Source: Halobellus captivus (GTDB lineage: Archaea; Halobacteriota; Halobacteria; Halobacteriales; Haloferacaceae). From it: a DNA stretch of 60,459 bases. Position numbers and translations under genes: made by a program. Shown here piece by piece: positions 25,894 through 35,444 of this stretch (the first letter of the stretch is position 1; the number at the start of each line of letters is the position of its first letter). The notes below the pieces were generated by a model. It was given only the letters and a program-made list of their open reading frames with translations, was not told the origin of the DNA and ran no database searches. The stretch lies in assembly GCF_007655485.1 (NCBI RefSeq), contig NZ_VJXQ01000001.1, positions 580,481 through 640,939 of the forward strand. Reading direction: 5' to 3'.

Positions 25894-26664
25894 CTACGCA
25901 TCGAGCACCGCGACGAACCGGAGCCGACGGTAATCGGCGGTCCAGACGCCGTCGTGGTACAACTCGTCGCGCAAGCGGTCCTCGACGCCGTCGATCACGT
26001 CCGCGCGCTGGTCCGCCGGAACGTCCGCGAGCAGCCGATCGCCGAACATCCCGATCCACGCCGCCATTCCGTCGTCGAGTTCGGTCGGCCGGTCGAACAG
26101 TCGCGCGTAGCGGACCTCGAACCCGTGCGCTTCGAGCGTGGTCGCGTGCTCGCCGACGGTCGGGAAGTACCACGGCTCCGGCGCGGGCTTGTATCCCCGT
26201 TCGACGAGTTCGGCCGCGACCGCCGTGACGATCGCCTCGACGTTTCGGCTCCCACCCAGTTCGGCGACGAAGCGCCCGCCGGGGACGAGCGCGTCGGCGA
26301 CCGCCTCGCAGACGGCGTCCTGCTCGTCGATCCAGTGCAGCGCCGCGTTCGAGAAGACCGCGTCGAACGGCTCCTCGACGTCGAAGTCGCGAGCGTCGGC
26401 CCGGCGGAATTCCAGGTGAGGGTACGATTCGCGAGCGGTCTCGACCATCTCCGCTGAGCGGTCGATCCCGACGACGTCCGCCCCCGCGTCGGCGAGTTGG
26501 TGGGTCAGGTGGCCGGTGCCGCACCCGAGGTCGAGGACCCGCTCACCCGGCTGCGGGTCGAGCAAACCCACGACGTCCGCGCCGTACTCGTAGACGAAGG
26601 AGTGCGATCCGTCGTAGGCGTTCGAGTCCCAGTCGTCCGTCGGCTCCTCGGTCGGCGTCGTCAT
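25894..26664 (-). CDS. Class I SAM-dependent methyltransferase (Tam-like)
   Basis: A 256-residue methyltransferase. Motif I is ERVLDLGCGTGHLTHQLA, motif II is DVVGIDRSAEMVETA, and the downstream FDAVFSNAALHWIDEQ is typical of trans-aconitate methyltransferase-like proteins. RFVAELGGSRNVEAI also fits that group. The true substrate is uncertain because the family is broad. It converges on surE and is divergent from the HEAT gene. Confidence 0.85.
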   Translation of the reverse strand: MTTPTEEPTDDWDSNAYDGSHSFVYEYGADVVGLLDPQPGERVLDLGCGTGHLTHQLADAGADVVGIDRSAEMVETARESYPHLEFRRADARDFDVEEPFDAVFSNAALHWIDEQDAVCEAVADALVPGGRFVAELGGSRNVEAIVTAVAAELVERGYKPAPEPWYFPTVGEHATTLEAHGFEVRYARLFDRPTELDDGMAAWIGMFGDRLLADVPADQRADVIDGVEDRLRDELYHDGVWTADYRRLRFVAVLDA

Positions 26665-26780
26665 CGCCCCGAATTGGGATCGGACGGGCTTAGAACGTGC
26701 CGATCGGCGCTTTCAGCGACGGGGCGGTCCGGAAACCAGAAGGGAAACGCTCTTTTCGGGTACGGACGGATATCAGGCAT

Positions 26781-28148
26781 ATGAGCGACGGGGACGACGA
26801 GACGGCCGCTGATTCCGACGCGGCGGCGTCCGACGACACCACAGACGTGACGCCCGAAACCCTGAACGAGCGCCTCGACGGCGTCGAATCCGCCCTCGAA
26901 GCCGCCGAGACCGAGGCCGACCTCGACGACGTCGAAGCCGATCTCGACGGGATCGAGTCGGATCTCGAAGCGGCGGACCTGCCCGAGGTCGATGAGGACG
27001 ACGACGACGCGGAGGACCCACGCGAGGAACTCGAATCGCGCGTTTCCGACGTCCGAGACGATCTCGAATCGCAGCGCGGTCCGTACGGCAGCGACGTCGT
27101 CGACGACATCGAGACCGCGCGCTCGAAGGTGACGGAGACGCGCTGGACCGAACGGGGCGCATCCGAGATCGTCGATGTCGTCGCTGCCTTCGCCGACGAC
27201 GTCAGCGATACGCTCGACGCCCATATCGAGGTCGACGGGAGTGATGTCGACGAGGGTGACGAGGGCAAGAGCGACGCCGACGAGGACGAGAGCGGCGAGA
27301 AGCGAGAGGAGGCGCTCGTCGCCGCACTCGACGAGTCGGTCGCGGCGGTCGAGGGCGCGGACCTCGACGCCGACGAGGACGCCGACACCATCGCGGCGCT
27401 GCTAGAGGCGACCGAAGCGCTCGAAACCGGCCTCGAAGAGGCCCAGGAGTGGGACGATCTGGAGGTCAACGAGCAGCTGATGGCCGAGGGCTTCTACGAC
27501 GTGCTCGGTCACTACAAGGACTACCCGCCGGAGCTGTCGGCGCTCAAGGAGTGGGAGAAGCGCGATCACGTCGATATGATCCTGCTCGCGAAGGACAGCC
27601 TCCAGTCGGAGTTTATGCAGGAGCACTGTATGGACGCGCTGATTCGGATGGCGAACCCCGACGCCTTCGAGGAGATGCACGGGCTCGCCCAGCGCCGCGA
27701 CAAGCCCGCAATCAAGGCGCTCGGTCGGATGGGCGAGGGGGCGGAGGAGGCCGTCGAGACGCTCGTCGAATACGTCGACGCCGACTCCGATCCCGCCCTC
27801 CAGAAGGTGACGCTCCGCGCGCTCGGCGAGATCGGCTCGACGGAGGCGACCCAGGCGATCGCCGACAAGTTGGAGATGGACAACGACAACGTCCGGCCGT
27901 ACGTCGCCCGCGCGCTGGGACTCATCGGCGACACGCGCGCCGTCGACCCGCTCGCCGACGCGCTCGCGGAAGACGACAGCGACACCGTCCGCGCGGCTGC
28001 CGCGTGGGCGCTTCGACAGATCGGAACCGAGGAGGCGCTCGAAGCGGCCGCGGAGTACACCGACGAGCGCTCTTACCTCGTCCAGCACGAGTCCGAACTG
28101 GCCGCCGACGCGCTCGGTGACGCCGACGCAGAGACGCCGACGGCCTGA
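26781..28148 (+). CDS. HEAT-repeat protein with long acidic coiled-coil N-terminus
   Basis: A 455-residue cytosolic protein. Residues 1 to about 220 are very acidic and helical (repeats such as LDDVEADLDGIESDLEAAD), probably coiled coil. From about 300 there are HEAT/PBS-lyase-type repeats: AIKALGRMGEGAEEAVETLV, KVTLRALGEIGSTEATQAIA, PYVARALGLIGDTRAVDPLA and AAAAWALRQIGTEEALEAAA. These make a scaffold, so a protein-protein assembly role is likely and no enzyme site is seen. The start fits TTTTCGG 24-30 nt upstream. Confidence 0.83.
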   Translation: MSDGDDETAADSDAAASDDTTDVTPETLNERLDGVESALEAAETEADLDDVEADLDGIESDLEAADLPEVDEDDDDAEDPREELESRVSDVRDDLESQRGPYGSDVVDDIETARSKVTETRWTERGASEIVDVVAAFADDVSDTLDAHIEVDGSDVDEGDEGKSDADEDESGEKREEALVAALDESVAAVEGADLDADEDADTIAALLEATEALETGLEEAQEWDDLEVNEQLMAEGFYDVLGHYKDYPPELSALKEWEKRDHVDMILLAKDSLQSEFMQEHCMDALIRMANPDAFEEMHGLAQRRDKPAIKALGRMGEGAEEAVETLVEYVDADSDPALQKVTLRALGEIGSTEATQAIADKLEMDNDNVRPYVARALGLIGDTRAVDPLADALAEDDSDTVRAAAAWALRQIGTEEALEAAAEYTDERSYLVQHESELAADALGDADAETPTA

Positions 28149-28185
28149 CCCGGCCGCTTTCTCCGTTCCGTTCTCCCGCCGAGGG

Positions 28186-28192
28186 TTTATAT
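28186..28192 (+). promoter_or_regulatory. TATA box of the phospholipase-D-like gene
   Basis: TTTATAT lies 24-30 nt before the GTG at 28216 and supports that start. Confidence 0.65.
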
Positions 28193-28215
28193 CCGAATAG
28201 GCGGCCAGACGCGCC

Positions 28216-29889
28216 GTGTCACCCCGAGCGCGACAGCGGCCCCGCGAGCCACTCCCCAGTCCGTCGCCATCGCTGAGCCGCTGGGCCGTCTGCGCGCTCG
28301 TACTCGTCGCGCTCGCCGTCATCCCACCGGCGAGTGCCGCCTCGGCCCCACCGGCGAGTGCCGCCCCGGCCGACACCGACCCGCGGATCGTCGCCGCGTT
28401 TCCGGATCCCGTCGCCGACGGCGACAGCGGCGAGTACGTCGTCGTCGACGCTGCGGGCGCGTCGAACCTGACACTCTCCGACGGGGAGTCGACGGTGCGA
28501 GTCCCGCCGGACGGCGTCGTCGCCCTCTCGACGGATCCGAACGCGACACGAGAACTCGTCGACGTTCCGGTGGTCGAACCCGGACTCTCACTCTCGAACG
28601 GGGGCGAGGAACTCGTCCTCCGGCGCGGCGACGCCGCGGTCGACCGACTCGAATACGAGCGAGCGCGGGAGGGCGAGCGGCTGAACGCCTCGACGACCGA
28701 GTGGACGCCGCGGGGGTTGACGCCGCGGTCGGTCGTCGCCACCGGACCGGCGAGCGCCACGGCGTTCGTCCTCCCAGATGCGCCCGACGTTCCGATGGAG
28801 ACGCTCGAACGCGCCGACGAGCGGATCCTGCTCGCGGGGTACACGTTCGCCTCACCGCGCGCAGCGGAGGCGCTTCTCGCGGCCGCCGAGCGCGGTGTCC
28901 GGGTTCGCGTACTGCTGGAGGGCGGGCCCGTCGGCGGGATGACGACCGCCCAGCGCGAGCAACTCGACCGACTGGTCGCGGGCGGCGTCGACGTCCGCGT
29001 GATCGACGGGCCGCACGCGAGATTCGCGTTCCACCACCCGAAGTACGCCGTCGCCGACGAGACAGCGTTGGTGATGACTGAGAACTGGAAGCCCTCGGGG
29101 ACGGGCGGACGAGACAGCCGCGGGTGGGGCGTTCGCGTCGACTCCGAGCGAACGGCCGCCGAACTCGCGGCGGTGTTTGCCCACGACGCCGACGGCATCG
29201 ACGCCGTGCCGTGGCGCGAGCACCGAGCGGCGACGGCGTTCGTCGAGAAATCGCCCGCGACGGGAACCTACGAACCCGAATTCGACCCAGCGTCCGTCGC
29301 CGTCGACGAGGTTCGGGTGCTGACAGCGCCCGGGAACGCGGGCGGTGCGGTCAGCGCGTCAATCGCGAGCGCGGCGGTGCGCGTCGACGTGCTCTCCCCG
29401 CGGCTCGACCCCGACGGGGCGTACTTCGGGGCGCTCGTCGACGCCGCCGAGCGGGGCGTCCGCGTCCGGGTGCTGCTCTCGAACGCGTGGTACGACCGGG
29501 AGTCGAACCGGAGGGTCGTCGAGCGGGCGGCGGAGTTGCGAGCGCGCGGCCTCCCGATCGAGGTGCGGATCGCGGAGCCGAGGGGTCGCTTCGGGAAGGT
29601 GCACGCGAAGGGGGCGGTGATCGACGGCGAAACCGTTCTCGTTGGGAGTCTCAACTGGAACGCGCACGCGACGGGGGAGAACAGAGAAGTCGTGCTCGCG
29701 CTCGACGGGTCGGAACCGGCGGACTACTACGGGCGAACGTTCGAAGCCGACTGGGAGGCGTCCGCGACGAACGGGGGTGCGGGCGCATCCGAATCAGATT
29801 GGAAAACGCGGACGACGTTGGCGCTCGGGGCGCTCTCGGGTGTCGCGATCGCGGTATCAGTCCTCCGTCGGACGGTGCGTTTCGAATAA
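28216..29889 (+). CDS. Secreted or membrane-anchored phospholipase-D-like protein
   Basis: A 557-residue protein. A signal peptide (about residues 20-45, ending SAASA) is followed by a lamin-tail-like beta domain. Two HKD motifs follow: HHPKYAVAD and VHAKGAVID, each with downstream TENW or GSLNWN. A C-terminal hydrophobic helix (TLALGALSGVAIAVSVL) before RR suggests anchoring with the catalytic part outside the cell. Such proteins cut phosphodiester bonds in lipids or DNA, and the lamin-tail fusion is common in haloarchaeal extracellular nucleases. GTG start. Confidence 0.85.
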   Translation: MSPRARQRPREPLPSPSPSLSRWAVCALVLVALAVIPPASAASAPPASAAPADTDPRIVAAFPDPVADGDSGEYVVVDAAGASNLTLSDGESTVRVPPDGVVALSTDPNATRELVDVPVVEPGLSLSNGGEELVLRRGDAAVDRLEYERAREGERLNASTTEWTPRGLTPRSVVATGPASATAFVLPDAPDVPMETLERADERILLAGYTFASPRAAEALLAAAERGVRVRVLLEGGPVGGMTTAQREQLDRLVAGGVDVRVIDGPHARFAFHHPKYAVADETALVMTENWKPSGTGGRDSRGWGVRVDSERTAAELAAVFAHDADGIDAVPWREHRAATAFVEKSPATGTYEPEFDPASVAVDEVRVLTAPGNAGGAVSASIASAAVRVDVLSPRLDPDGAYFGALVDAAERGVRVRVLLSNAWYDRESNRRVVERAAELRARGLPIEVRIAEPRGRFGKVHAKGAVIDGETVLVGSLNWNAHATGENREVVLALDGSEPADYYGRTFEADWEASATNGGAGASESDWKTRTTLALGALSGVAIAVSVLRRTVRFE

Positions 29890-29928
29890 AAAGCGAATCG
29901 CACGGACCGCGAGTCGCGGACGGCGATC

Positions 29929-31854
29929 TCAGATCTCGGTGTCGACGATCGCCTGCGAGGAGAGCTCCTCGTCGAGTTCGGCCTCGGCCATCTTCTCGAC
30001 GAGGCTGTCGATGACGGACTCGCGCATCCCCTTGACGAACTTGATCGAGCCGACGACGAGGTGGCCGCCGCCGGAGACGCCGCCGCCGACGACTTCCTCG
30101 TTGAGTTCGGCGACCATCCGCGGGATGTCGAGGCGGACGCCGTCCGAGCGGAGGACGGCGAAGTCGGGACCGTAGCCGATCGTGATGACCGGCTCGCCGT
30201 GTTCGCGGACCTTGCGGTCGTGGAGCTTGCCGGTTGTCTTGCCCGGCGCGGGGTAGGTGAAGCGGTGCGCCCACTCGTCGAGGTCGACGGTGTACAGGTG
30301 CGCGTCGGAGTCGAGCCGCTCGTGTTCGAGGTGCGGGGCGGCGGCGTCCATCTGCCGCTCGACGTCGCGCTCGGCGCGAGTCGCCAGGAACTCGACTAAC
30401 TCGCGGTGTCGGGCGTCGTCGTCGCAGCCGACGTTCAGAACGTCGTTGACGAGCGACTGTCCGTCGCTGTAGCGCAGCCAGTGGGCGGCGTAATCGAGCG
30501 CCTCACCGACGTCGAGGAGCCGTTCGCGGTCGTATCCCTCCGCTTCTGCGAGCGCGATGTACTGCTCCATCGCCTCCGCCTTCGAGCGATCGGCGAGTCC
30601 CGCAACGGCCGGGACGTGCCGCAGGTTATCGGTCAAGTCGGGATCGATCATCCGCGCGAGCTCGACGCACATCATCCCGGTCGTGATCCGGTAATCCTCG
30701 TCGTAGAGGTACGGGTTGACGTGCGCGTCGAGGAGGTCATCGACGGCGTCGGGGTCGGGGTGGTGGTGATCGACGACCGCGATCGGCATATCGTAGTGTG
30801 CGAGGTTCTCGTAGGCGGGGACGTCCTCCTCGGTGGATCCGTTGTCCAGCATCAGCAGAAGCGGGAGGCGCTGGCCGTGTCGCGCGCGACCCTCGAGCGC
30901 GAAGTTCAGATCGCGCGTGACGTCCTCCATCTCGTAGAACGGGGCCTTCGAGGGGAGTCGCTTGATGAGGTGCCGCGGGGCGTCCTCGTCGTCGTGGACG
31001 GACTCGATGAAGTTCTCCAAGGCCAGCTGAACCGGCACCGACGCGCACATCCCGTCGCCGTCGGCGTGGTGACGCACGCGGATCGGCCGCCCCTCCAAGA
31101 CGGTCCGTCGGAGCAGCCGCGCGAGCGCTTCGAGGTCGGATCGGAGCTTCTCGAAGGCGGGCCACTCGACGAGCGGTTCGACGCTCGGGGGCGCGGCACG
31201 CTCGTCCAGCGCCGCGTCGAGGCGCTGCCGCGCTTCCGCCGACGTCTCGTCGTCGAGTCGGGTGAGCGAGTCGACTTCGATCTGGAGCGAGCCGTCGTGG
31301 GACTCGACGGTCCCTCCGACCCGAACGACGTCTTCGACGGAAACGGCCGGGAACGCGCGAACGCCCGCTTCCTGAAAGGCCGCCGCCGAGACGATGCCGG
31401 TTTCGTCGACGAGGCGGAACAGCGTCGGGCCGCCCGTCTGTTTGATCTGGGCGACCTGCCCCTGCACGTGCACGGTATCGCCCGCGCTCAGTTCCTCGAC
31501 CGGGGTGATATCCGGTTCGTGGTCGACGGCGACCGTTTGGTACGTCGACTCCTCGAAGGCGTCGAAGGCGAGGTCGCCGTTCTCCTTGATCTCTTCGAGC
31601 GTGACGGTCAGGCGATCGCCGACCTCGTAGGAGCGGTTCAGGTTCGACTCGTGGACGAGTCCCGACACTTCGTCCGAAACGTCGACGAAGATGCCGTACT
31701 CGACGACGCCGTTGACGACGGCGTGGTAGCGCTCCCCCGCTTCGACGTCTTCGAGCGTGCAGTTCGGCGCGAGGTCGTAGACGACAGGTCGCGAGTCGCC
31801 CTCCGAATTCGGAGCGGACTCGCCGCCGGAATCCCCGGCGTTTTCGGCAGTCAT
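29929..31854 (-). CDS. RecJ/DHH-family phosphoesterase with S1 and OB domains
   Basis: A 641-residue protein. An S1-like domain at about 38-100 (RYHAVVNGVVEYGIFVDVSD) and an OB-fold at 125-200 precede the DHH catalytic core. The core shows motif I HADGDG (263-268), the acidic LMLDNGS near 337 and VDHHH (361-365). A DHHA1-type substrate domain ends with a glycine-rich loop (590-602). It is a likely single-strand exonuclease for DNA or RNA, related to archaeal RecJ/GAN proteins. It converges on the PLD gene. A TATA-like CTTAACC lies about 30 nt upstream. Confidence 0.88.
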   Translation of the reverse strand: MTAENAGDSGGESAPNSEGDSRPVVYDLAPNCTLEDVEAGERYHAVVNGVVEYGIFVDVSDEVSGLVHESNLNRSYEVGDRLTVTLEEIKENGDLAFDAFEESTYQTVAVDHEPDITPVEELSAGDTVHVQGQVAQIKQTGGPTLFRLVDETGIVSAAAFQEAGVRAFPAVSVEDVVRVGGTVESHDGSLQIEVDSLTRLDDETSAEARQRLDAALDERAAPPSVEPLVEWPAFEKLRSDLEALARLLRRTVLEGRPIRVRHHADGDGMCASVPVQLALENFIESVHDDEDAPRHLIKRLPSKAPFYEMEDVTRDLNFALEGRARHGQRLPLLLMLDNGSTEEDVPAYENLAHYDMPIAVVDHHHPDPDAVDDLLDAHVNPYLYDEDYRITTGMMCVELARMIDPDLTDNLRHVPAVAGLADRSKAEAMEQYIALAEAEGYDRERLLDVGEALDYAAHWLRYSDGQSLVNDVLNVGCDDDARHRELVEFLATRAERDVERQMDAAAPHLEHERLDSDAHLYTVDLDEWAHRFTYPAPGKTTGKLHDRKVREHGEPVITIGYGPDFAVLRSDGVRLDIPRMVAELNEEVVGGGVSGGGHLVVGSIKFVKGMRESVIDSLVEKMAEAELDEELSSQAIVDTEI

Positions 31855-32090
31855 ACTGGCGAAAAGTGGTGCGTCGCGGTTAAGACTTTACAATCGATCT
31901 CGAACGGCGCTCGTCATCGAACCGCTCGGAACGGTCGGACCGCCAGTGATCGAGGTGAGGGGTGCCCGGCGGTCGAAATCGGATTTTCCCGGCGGTCGAG
32001 GTCGGAGGCGTCCAGAGACAGGGACCGTTACCGTGCGGAATGGGCGCGGTCCTCGAAAGGTTTAGAAGGAGACGACCCCGAGATCCGGCT

Positions 32091-32627
32091 ATGCGACTCT
32101 TCCGGTCGAGCGGCGTGCTCGGCATCGCTGCCGACGCACTCGACTTCGCACGGGAGGCCTCACAGGAGACCCACCCGAACGAGTATATGGGGTTTCTGCG
32201 CGGGGAAGACGCCTCGAACTTCGATCTGGATCGCTCCGGGACGGTCATCACCGAGGTGTTGATCGTCCCCGGAACGCGCTCGAACCCGGTGAGCGCCACC
32301 GTCGACAACAACATGATCCCGAACGATCTCCGAGCGGTCGGTTCGATTCACTCGCACCCGAACGGCGTGCTTCGCCCCAGCGACGCCGACCTCGACACGT
32401 TCGGTCAGGGCGAGGTTCACATCATTCTCGGTCATCCGTACGGCCCGCGGGACTGGAAGGCGTTCGATCAGAACGGCGACGTCCGCGAGCTGGAGGTGCT
32501 CGACGTCGACCTCCCGGACCCAGAGGAGTTCTTTGACTTCACCGAGGCGGACCTCGACATCGACTACACCGCATCCGATTACGCGGAATCTGACCGGGAT
32601 CGCGATTTCGGAGGAAACCGCCGGTGA
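32091..32627 (+). CDS. JAMM/MPN+ metalloprotease (desampylase-like)
   Basis: A 178-residue MPN-fold protein with a complete JAMM zinc site: Glu31 in [10 protein letters not shown]87-S-H89 in SIHSHPNGV, Ser97 and Asp100 in PSDADLD. JAMM proteins remove ubiquitin-like SAMPs in haloarchaea. Haloferax has two, and this one sits next to ribL, possibly the JAMM2 type (from memory, uncertain). The start is set by TTTAGAA 24-30 nt upstream. The stop overlaps the ribL GTG by 4 bp, so the two are co-translated. Confidence 0.88.
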   Translation: MRLFRSSGVLGIAADALDFAREASQETHPNEYMGFLRGEDASNFDLDRSGTVITEVLIVPGTRSNPVSATVDNNMIPNDLRAVGSIHSHPNGVLRPSDADLDTFGQGEVHIILGHPYGPRDWKAFDQNGDVRELEVLDVDLPDPEEFFDFTEADLDIDYTASDYAESDRDRDFGGNRR

Positions 32628-33073
32628 CCCGCCGAATCGTCGCCCAAGGAACCTTCGATCTCATTCACCCAGGGCACGTGCACTACCTCGCGGACGCGGC
32701 GTCGATGGGCGACGAACTGCACGTCATCGTCGCCCGGCGGGAGAACGTCACGCACAAGGAACCGCCTGTGCTCCCGGATCGGCAGCGACGAGACGTCATC
32801 GACGCGCTCGAAGTCGTGACCGAGGCCCACCTCGGGCACACCGAGGACATCTTCGTTCCGATCGAACGCATCGACCCGGACGTGATCGTCCTCGGCCACG
32901 ACCAACACCACGACGACGACGCTATCCGTGACGCGCTCGCGTCACGCGGCATCGACTGTGAGGTCGCTCGCGCGTCCGCGAGAGAACCACGCTACGACGA
33001 TGAGTTGTTGTCTACCGGTCAGATCATCGACCGAATCCTCGAGTCTCGGGGCTGCGGCGGAAGCGGAACGTAA
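32624..33073 (+). CDS. ribL: FAD synthase RibL
   Basis: A 149-residue cytidylyltransferase-fold enzyme adding AMP to FMN. The nucleotide site is [14 protein letters not shown], with H15 and H18 forming the HxGH-type motif. [16 protein letters not shown] follows. Archaeal RibL proteins have two C-terminal cysteines; here one lies at SRGCGGSG and one in GIDCEVA. GTG start overlapping the JAMM gene. No riboflavin kinase is nearby. Confidence 0.9.
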   Translation: MTRRIVAQGTFDLIHPGHVHYLADAASMGDELHVIVARRENVTHKEPPVLPDRQRRDVIDALEVVTEAHLGHTEDIFVPIERIDPDVIVLGHDQHHDDDAIRDALASRGIDCEVARASAREPRYDDELLSTGQIIDRILESRGCGGSGT

Positions 33074-33191
33074 GTCCCGCTGTTCGGCGCTTGGCTCACC
33101 GTTTCCGACGTTCACTCCCGAACGCTGGAGTCGGGACTCGGCCGTTCGAGAGAGAAGAGAACAAAACCGATCGGTGACGAATCGGAACTCG

Positions 33192-33902
33192 CTATTCGCT
33201 ACTCTGCTGCTCGTCGAGCCAGTCTTGGTACTCGTCCTCCGAGACGACTTCCATAGTGAAGTACATCTGCGAGTGGGCGACCCCACAGTACTCCGTGCAG
33301 TAGCCCTGATAGACGTCCTCCTCGTAGGCGACAGTCCTGATGGTGTTCGTTTGATCGGGCATCGCGTCGACCTTCAACGCAAGGTCCGGCACGTGGAAGC
33401 CGTGTATCACGTCGCGTGATGTCACTTCAATCACCACCGGGCGGTCCTTCGGAACGACGATTTCGGTGCCGGTGGTGACGTTACCCTCTTCGGGGTAAGA
33501 CATCTCCCAGCCCCACTGGAACGCCTCGGCGTGGACGACGACCGGCTCGCCCGAGGCGTCTTCGACCTCCGGCGGGCCAGCGACGTTCTCGTCGGCGAGA
33601 ACGCCGTAGGAGGCGACGCCGACGAACAGCAGGATGATCGCCGTCGCGATCGTCCACGTGATCTCCAGTCGGCGGTTCTCTTTCGTCGGCGTCGGTTCGT
33701 CGTTGTTCCGGAACTTTACGATCGTGTAGATCAGGATGCCCTCGACGAGGAGCGTAACGGGAACGGCGATATACAGCAGCTTATTGTTCAGCCCGTTGAT
33801 GAGCTCCGCGCTGGCGGATGTCTGCGCGGCGACCGGGTCCGCAGCGAGGCCCGCCACGAGGACCGTGAGCAGTGAAACGAGTGCCAAACGGGTCTTTCGC
33901 AT
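33192..33902 (-). CDS. coxB: Cytochrome c oxidase subunit II
   Basis: A 236-residue subunit with a signal-like first helix, two further membrane helices (about 42-65 and 82-103) and an external cupredoxin domain. The CuA site is complete: His167, Cys202, Cys206, His210 and Met213 in GYCTEYCGVAHSQM. It passes electrons from a halocyanin- or cytochrome-type donor to the haem-copper centre. Subunit I is not in the window. It is divergent from the ctaB fusion gene, so oxidase and haem maturation genes share a regulatory region. Confidence 0.94.
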   Translation of the reverse strand: MRKTRLALVSLLTVLVAGLAADPVAAQTSASAELINGLNNKLLYIAVPVTLLVEGILIYTIVKFRNNDEPTPTKENRRLEITWTIATAIILLFVGVASYGVLADENVAGPPEVEDASGEPVVVHAEAFQWGWEMSYPEEGNVTTGTEIVVPKDRPVVIEVTSRDVIHGFHVPDLALKVDAMPDQTNTIRTVAYEEDVYQGYCTEYCGVAHSQMYFTMEVVSEDEYQDWLDEQQSSE

Positions 33903-33925
33903 CGATCCGAAGTTAGGAGGAGTGA

Positions 33926-33934
33926 CGTAAATAG
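33926..33934 (-). promoter_or_regulatory. TATA box of coxB
   Basis: On the minus strand CTATTTACG lies 24-32 nt before the coxB start. A candidate for the divergent ctaB gene is CCTAAGTAC at 33998-34006. Confidence 0.55.
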
Positions 33935-34028
33935 TTGCTGACTTTCGCCACCGCCGCCCCCGTCAAACGCCCGATCGGGGTCGTCGAAAGCGAGGCTCCT
34001 AAGTACGGGGGTTCCCAACTGGTTGTAG

Positions 34029-35444
34029 GTGTATTTCGTGGGGTCGATCGCAACTCACAACCGGTTTCACGGCCTGCTCGCCGCGACGGCTATCGGCGTC
34101 TATCTCCTCCTCTTGGTGGGCGCGACTTCGGCGCTGACGGACGCCGCGGCATCGTGCGCTGCGTGGCCCGCCTGTGGGAACGGCTGGACGACGCCGACGT
34201 CGACTGTCGGGTGGCTCGCCGTCGCGCACAGACTCGCCGCCGTCGCGGTCGGACTGCTCGGCGTCACGACGCTCGTCGTCGGGATTCGGGCGGCCGTCGA
34301 TCGGCGCGTGCTCGCCGCAGTGCTACTCGCGGGACTGCTCTATCCGGTGCAGGCCGCGCTCGGCGCGCTCGTCGCACTCGGCGGTGCCGGGAGCACGCTC
34401 TCGACGGTCCATCTGACCGTCGGAATGGGGATTTTCGTCTCGCTCGTGGCCGCGCTCGCGTGGACGTTGGAGCGAGAAACCGGCGACCCCTCCGAGGAAC
34501 CGGTCGACGGCGTCGACCTCGCGCCGCCGTTGGAGCGCTCCTACAAACCGGAGATTCCGAGCAATCGGCGCGAACGGCTGATCGCGACGGCGAAAGCTTA
34601 CGTCAGACTGACCAAGCCCCGGCTGATGTGGCTGCTCTGTCTCGTCGCGGCGGCCGGGATGGCGCTGGCGGCGTCCACGACGGGCGGCCTGACGGTTCCC
34701 GTCGTGCTCGCGACGCTCGGCGGCGGCGTCCTCTCGATCGGCGCGTCGGGGACGTTTAATCACGTGTTCGAGCGCGACATCGATAGACGAATGCAGCGGA
34801 CCAGCGACCGACCGCTCGCGACCGATCTCGTCCCCGTCCGAAACGCGCTGGCGTTCGGACTGCTTCTCGCCGCCGGGTCGGTCGCGCTGTTCGCGTGGGT
34901 CAACCCCCTCGCGGCCGTCCTCGGCGTCGCCGCGATCCTCTTTTACAGCGTCGTCTACACGTTGCTTCTGAAACCGAACACCGTCCAGAACACCGTCATC
35001 GGCGGGGCCGCCGGGGCGCTCCCCGCGCTCATCGGCTGGGCGGCAGTCACGGGCGAGATCGGACTCGGCGGGCTCGCGCTCGCGACGATCATCTTCCTGT
35101 GGACGCCCGCACACTTCTACAACCTCGCGCTCGCGTACAAAGACGACTACGAGCGCGGCGGCTTCCCGATGATTTCGGTCGTCCGCGGCGAGACCGAAAC
35201 CCGGAAACACGTCCTCTGGTACCTCGCAGCGACGCTCGTCGCCGCCGGTGCGCTGGCGTCGATGAACGCGCTCGGACTGCTGTACGCGCTCACGAGCGTC
35301 GTCTTCGGCGGGCTGTTCCTCTACTTCGCCGTCCGCCTGCATTACGAACAGACCGAAAAAGCGGCGTTCCGCACGTTCCACGCGTCGAACGCCTACCTCG
35401 GGGCGCTGCTGCTCGCGGTCATTATCGACGCGTTAGTGCTATGA
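34029..35444 (+). CDS. ctaB: CtaA-like domain fused to haem O synthase (CtaB)
   Basis: A 471-residue membrane protein. Residues 1 to about 150 have four membrane helices resembling one half of haem A synthase (CtaA/COX15), with HNRFHGLL, AVAHRLAAV and STVHLTVGMG histidines. Residues 190-471 are a UbiA-type protohaem IX farnesyltransferase with NHVFERDIDRRM and YKDDYERGGFPM, the two Asp-rich motifs. CtaB adds a farnesyl group to haem B. The fused half may bind haem and hand it over. GTG start (a second GTG follows at 34038). It overlaps the next gene by ATGA. Confidence 0.9.
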   Translation: MYFVGSIATHNRFHGLLAATAIGVYLLLLVGATSALTDAAASCAAWPACGNGWTTPTSTVGWLAVAHRLAAVAVGLLGVTTLVVGIRAAVDRRVLAAVLLAGLLYPVQAALGALVALGGAGSTLSTVHLTVGMGIFVSLVAALAWTLERETGDPSEEPVDGVDLAPPLERSYKPEIPSNRRERLIATAKAYVRLTKPRLMWLLCLVAAAGMALAASTTGGLTVPVVLATLGGGVLSIGASGTFNHVFERDIDRRMQRTSDRPLATDLVPVRNALAFGLLLAAGSVALFAWVNPLAAVLGVAAILFYSVVYTLLLKPNTVQNTVIGGAAGALPALIGWAAVTGEIGLGGLALATIIFLWTPAHFYNLALAYKDDYERGGFPMISVVRGETETRKHVLWYLAATLVAAGALASMNALGLLYALTSVVFGGLFLYFAVRLHYEQTEKAAFRTFHASNAYLGALLLAVIIDALVL

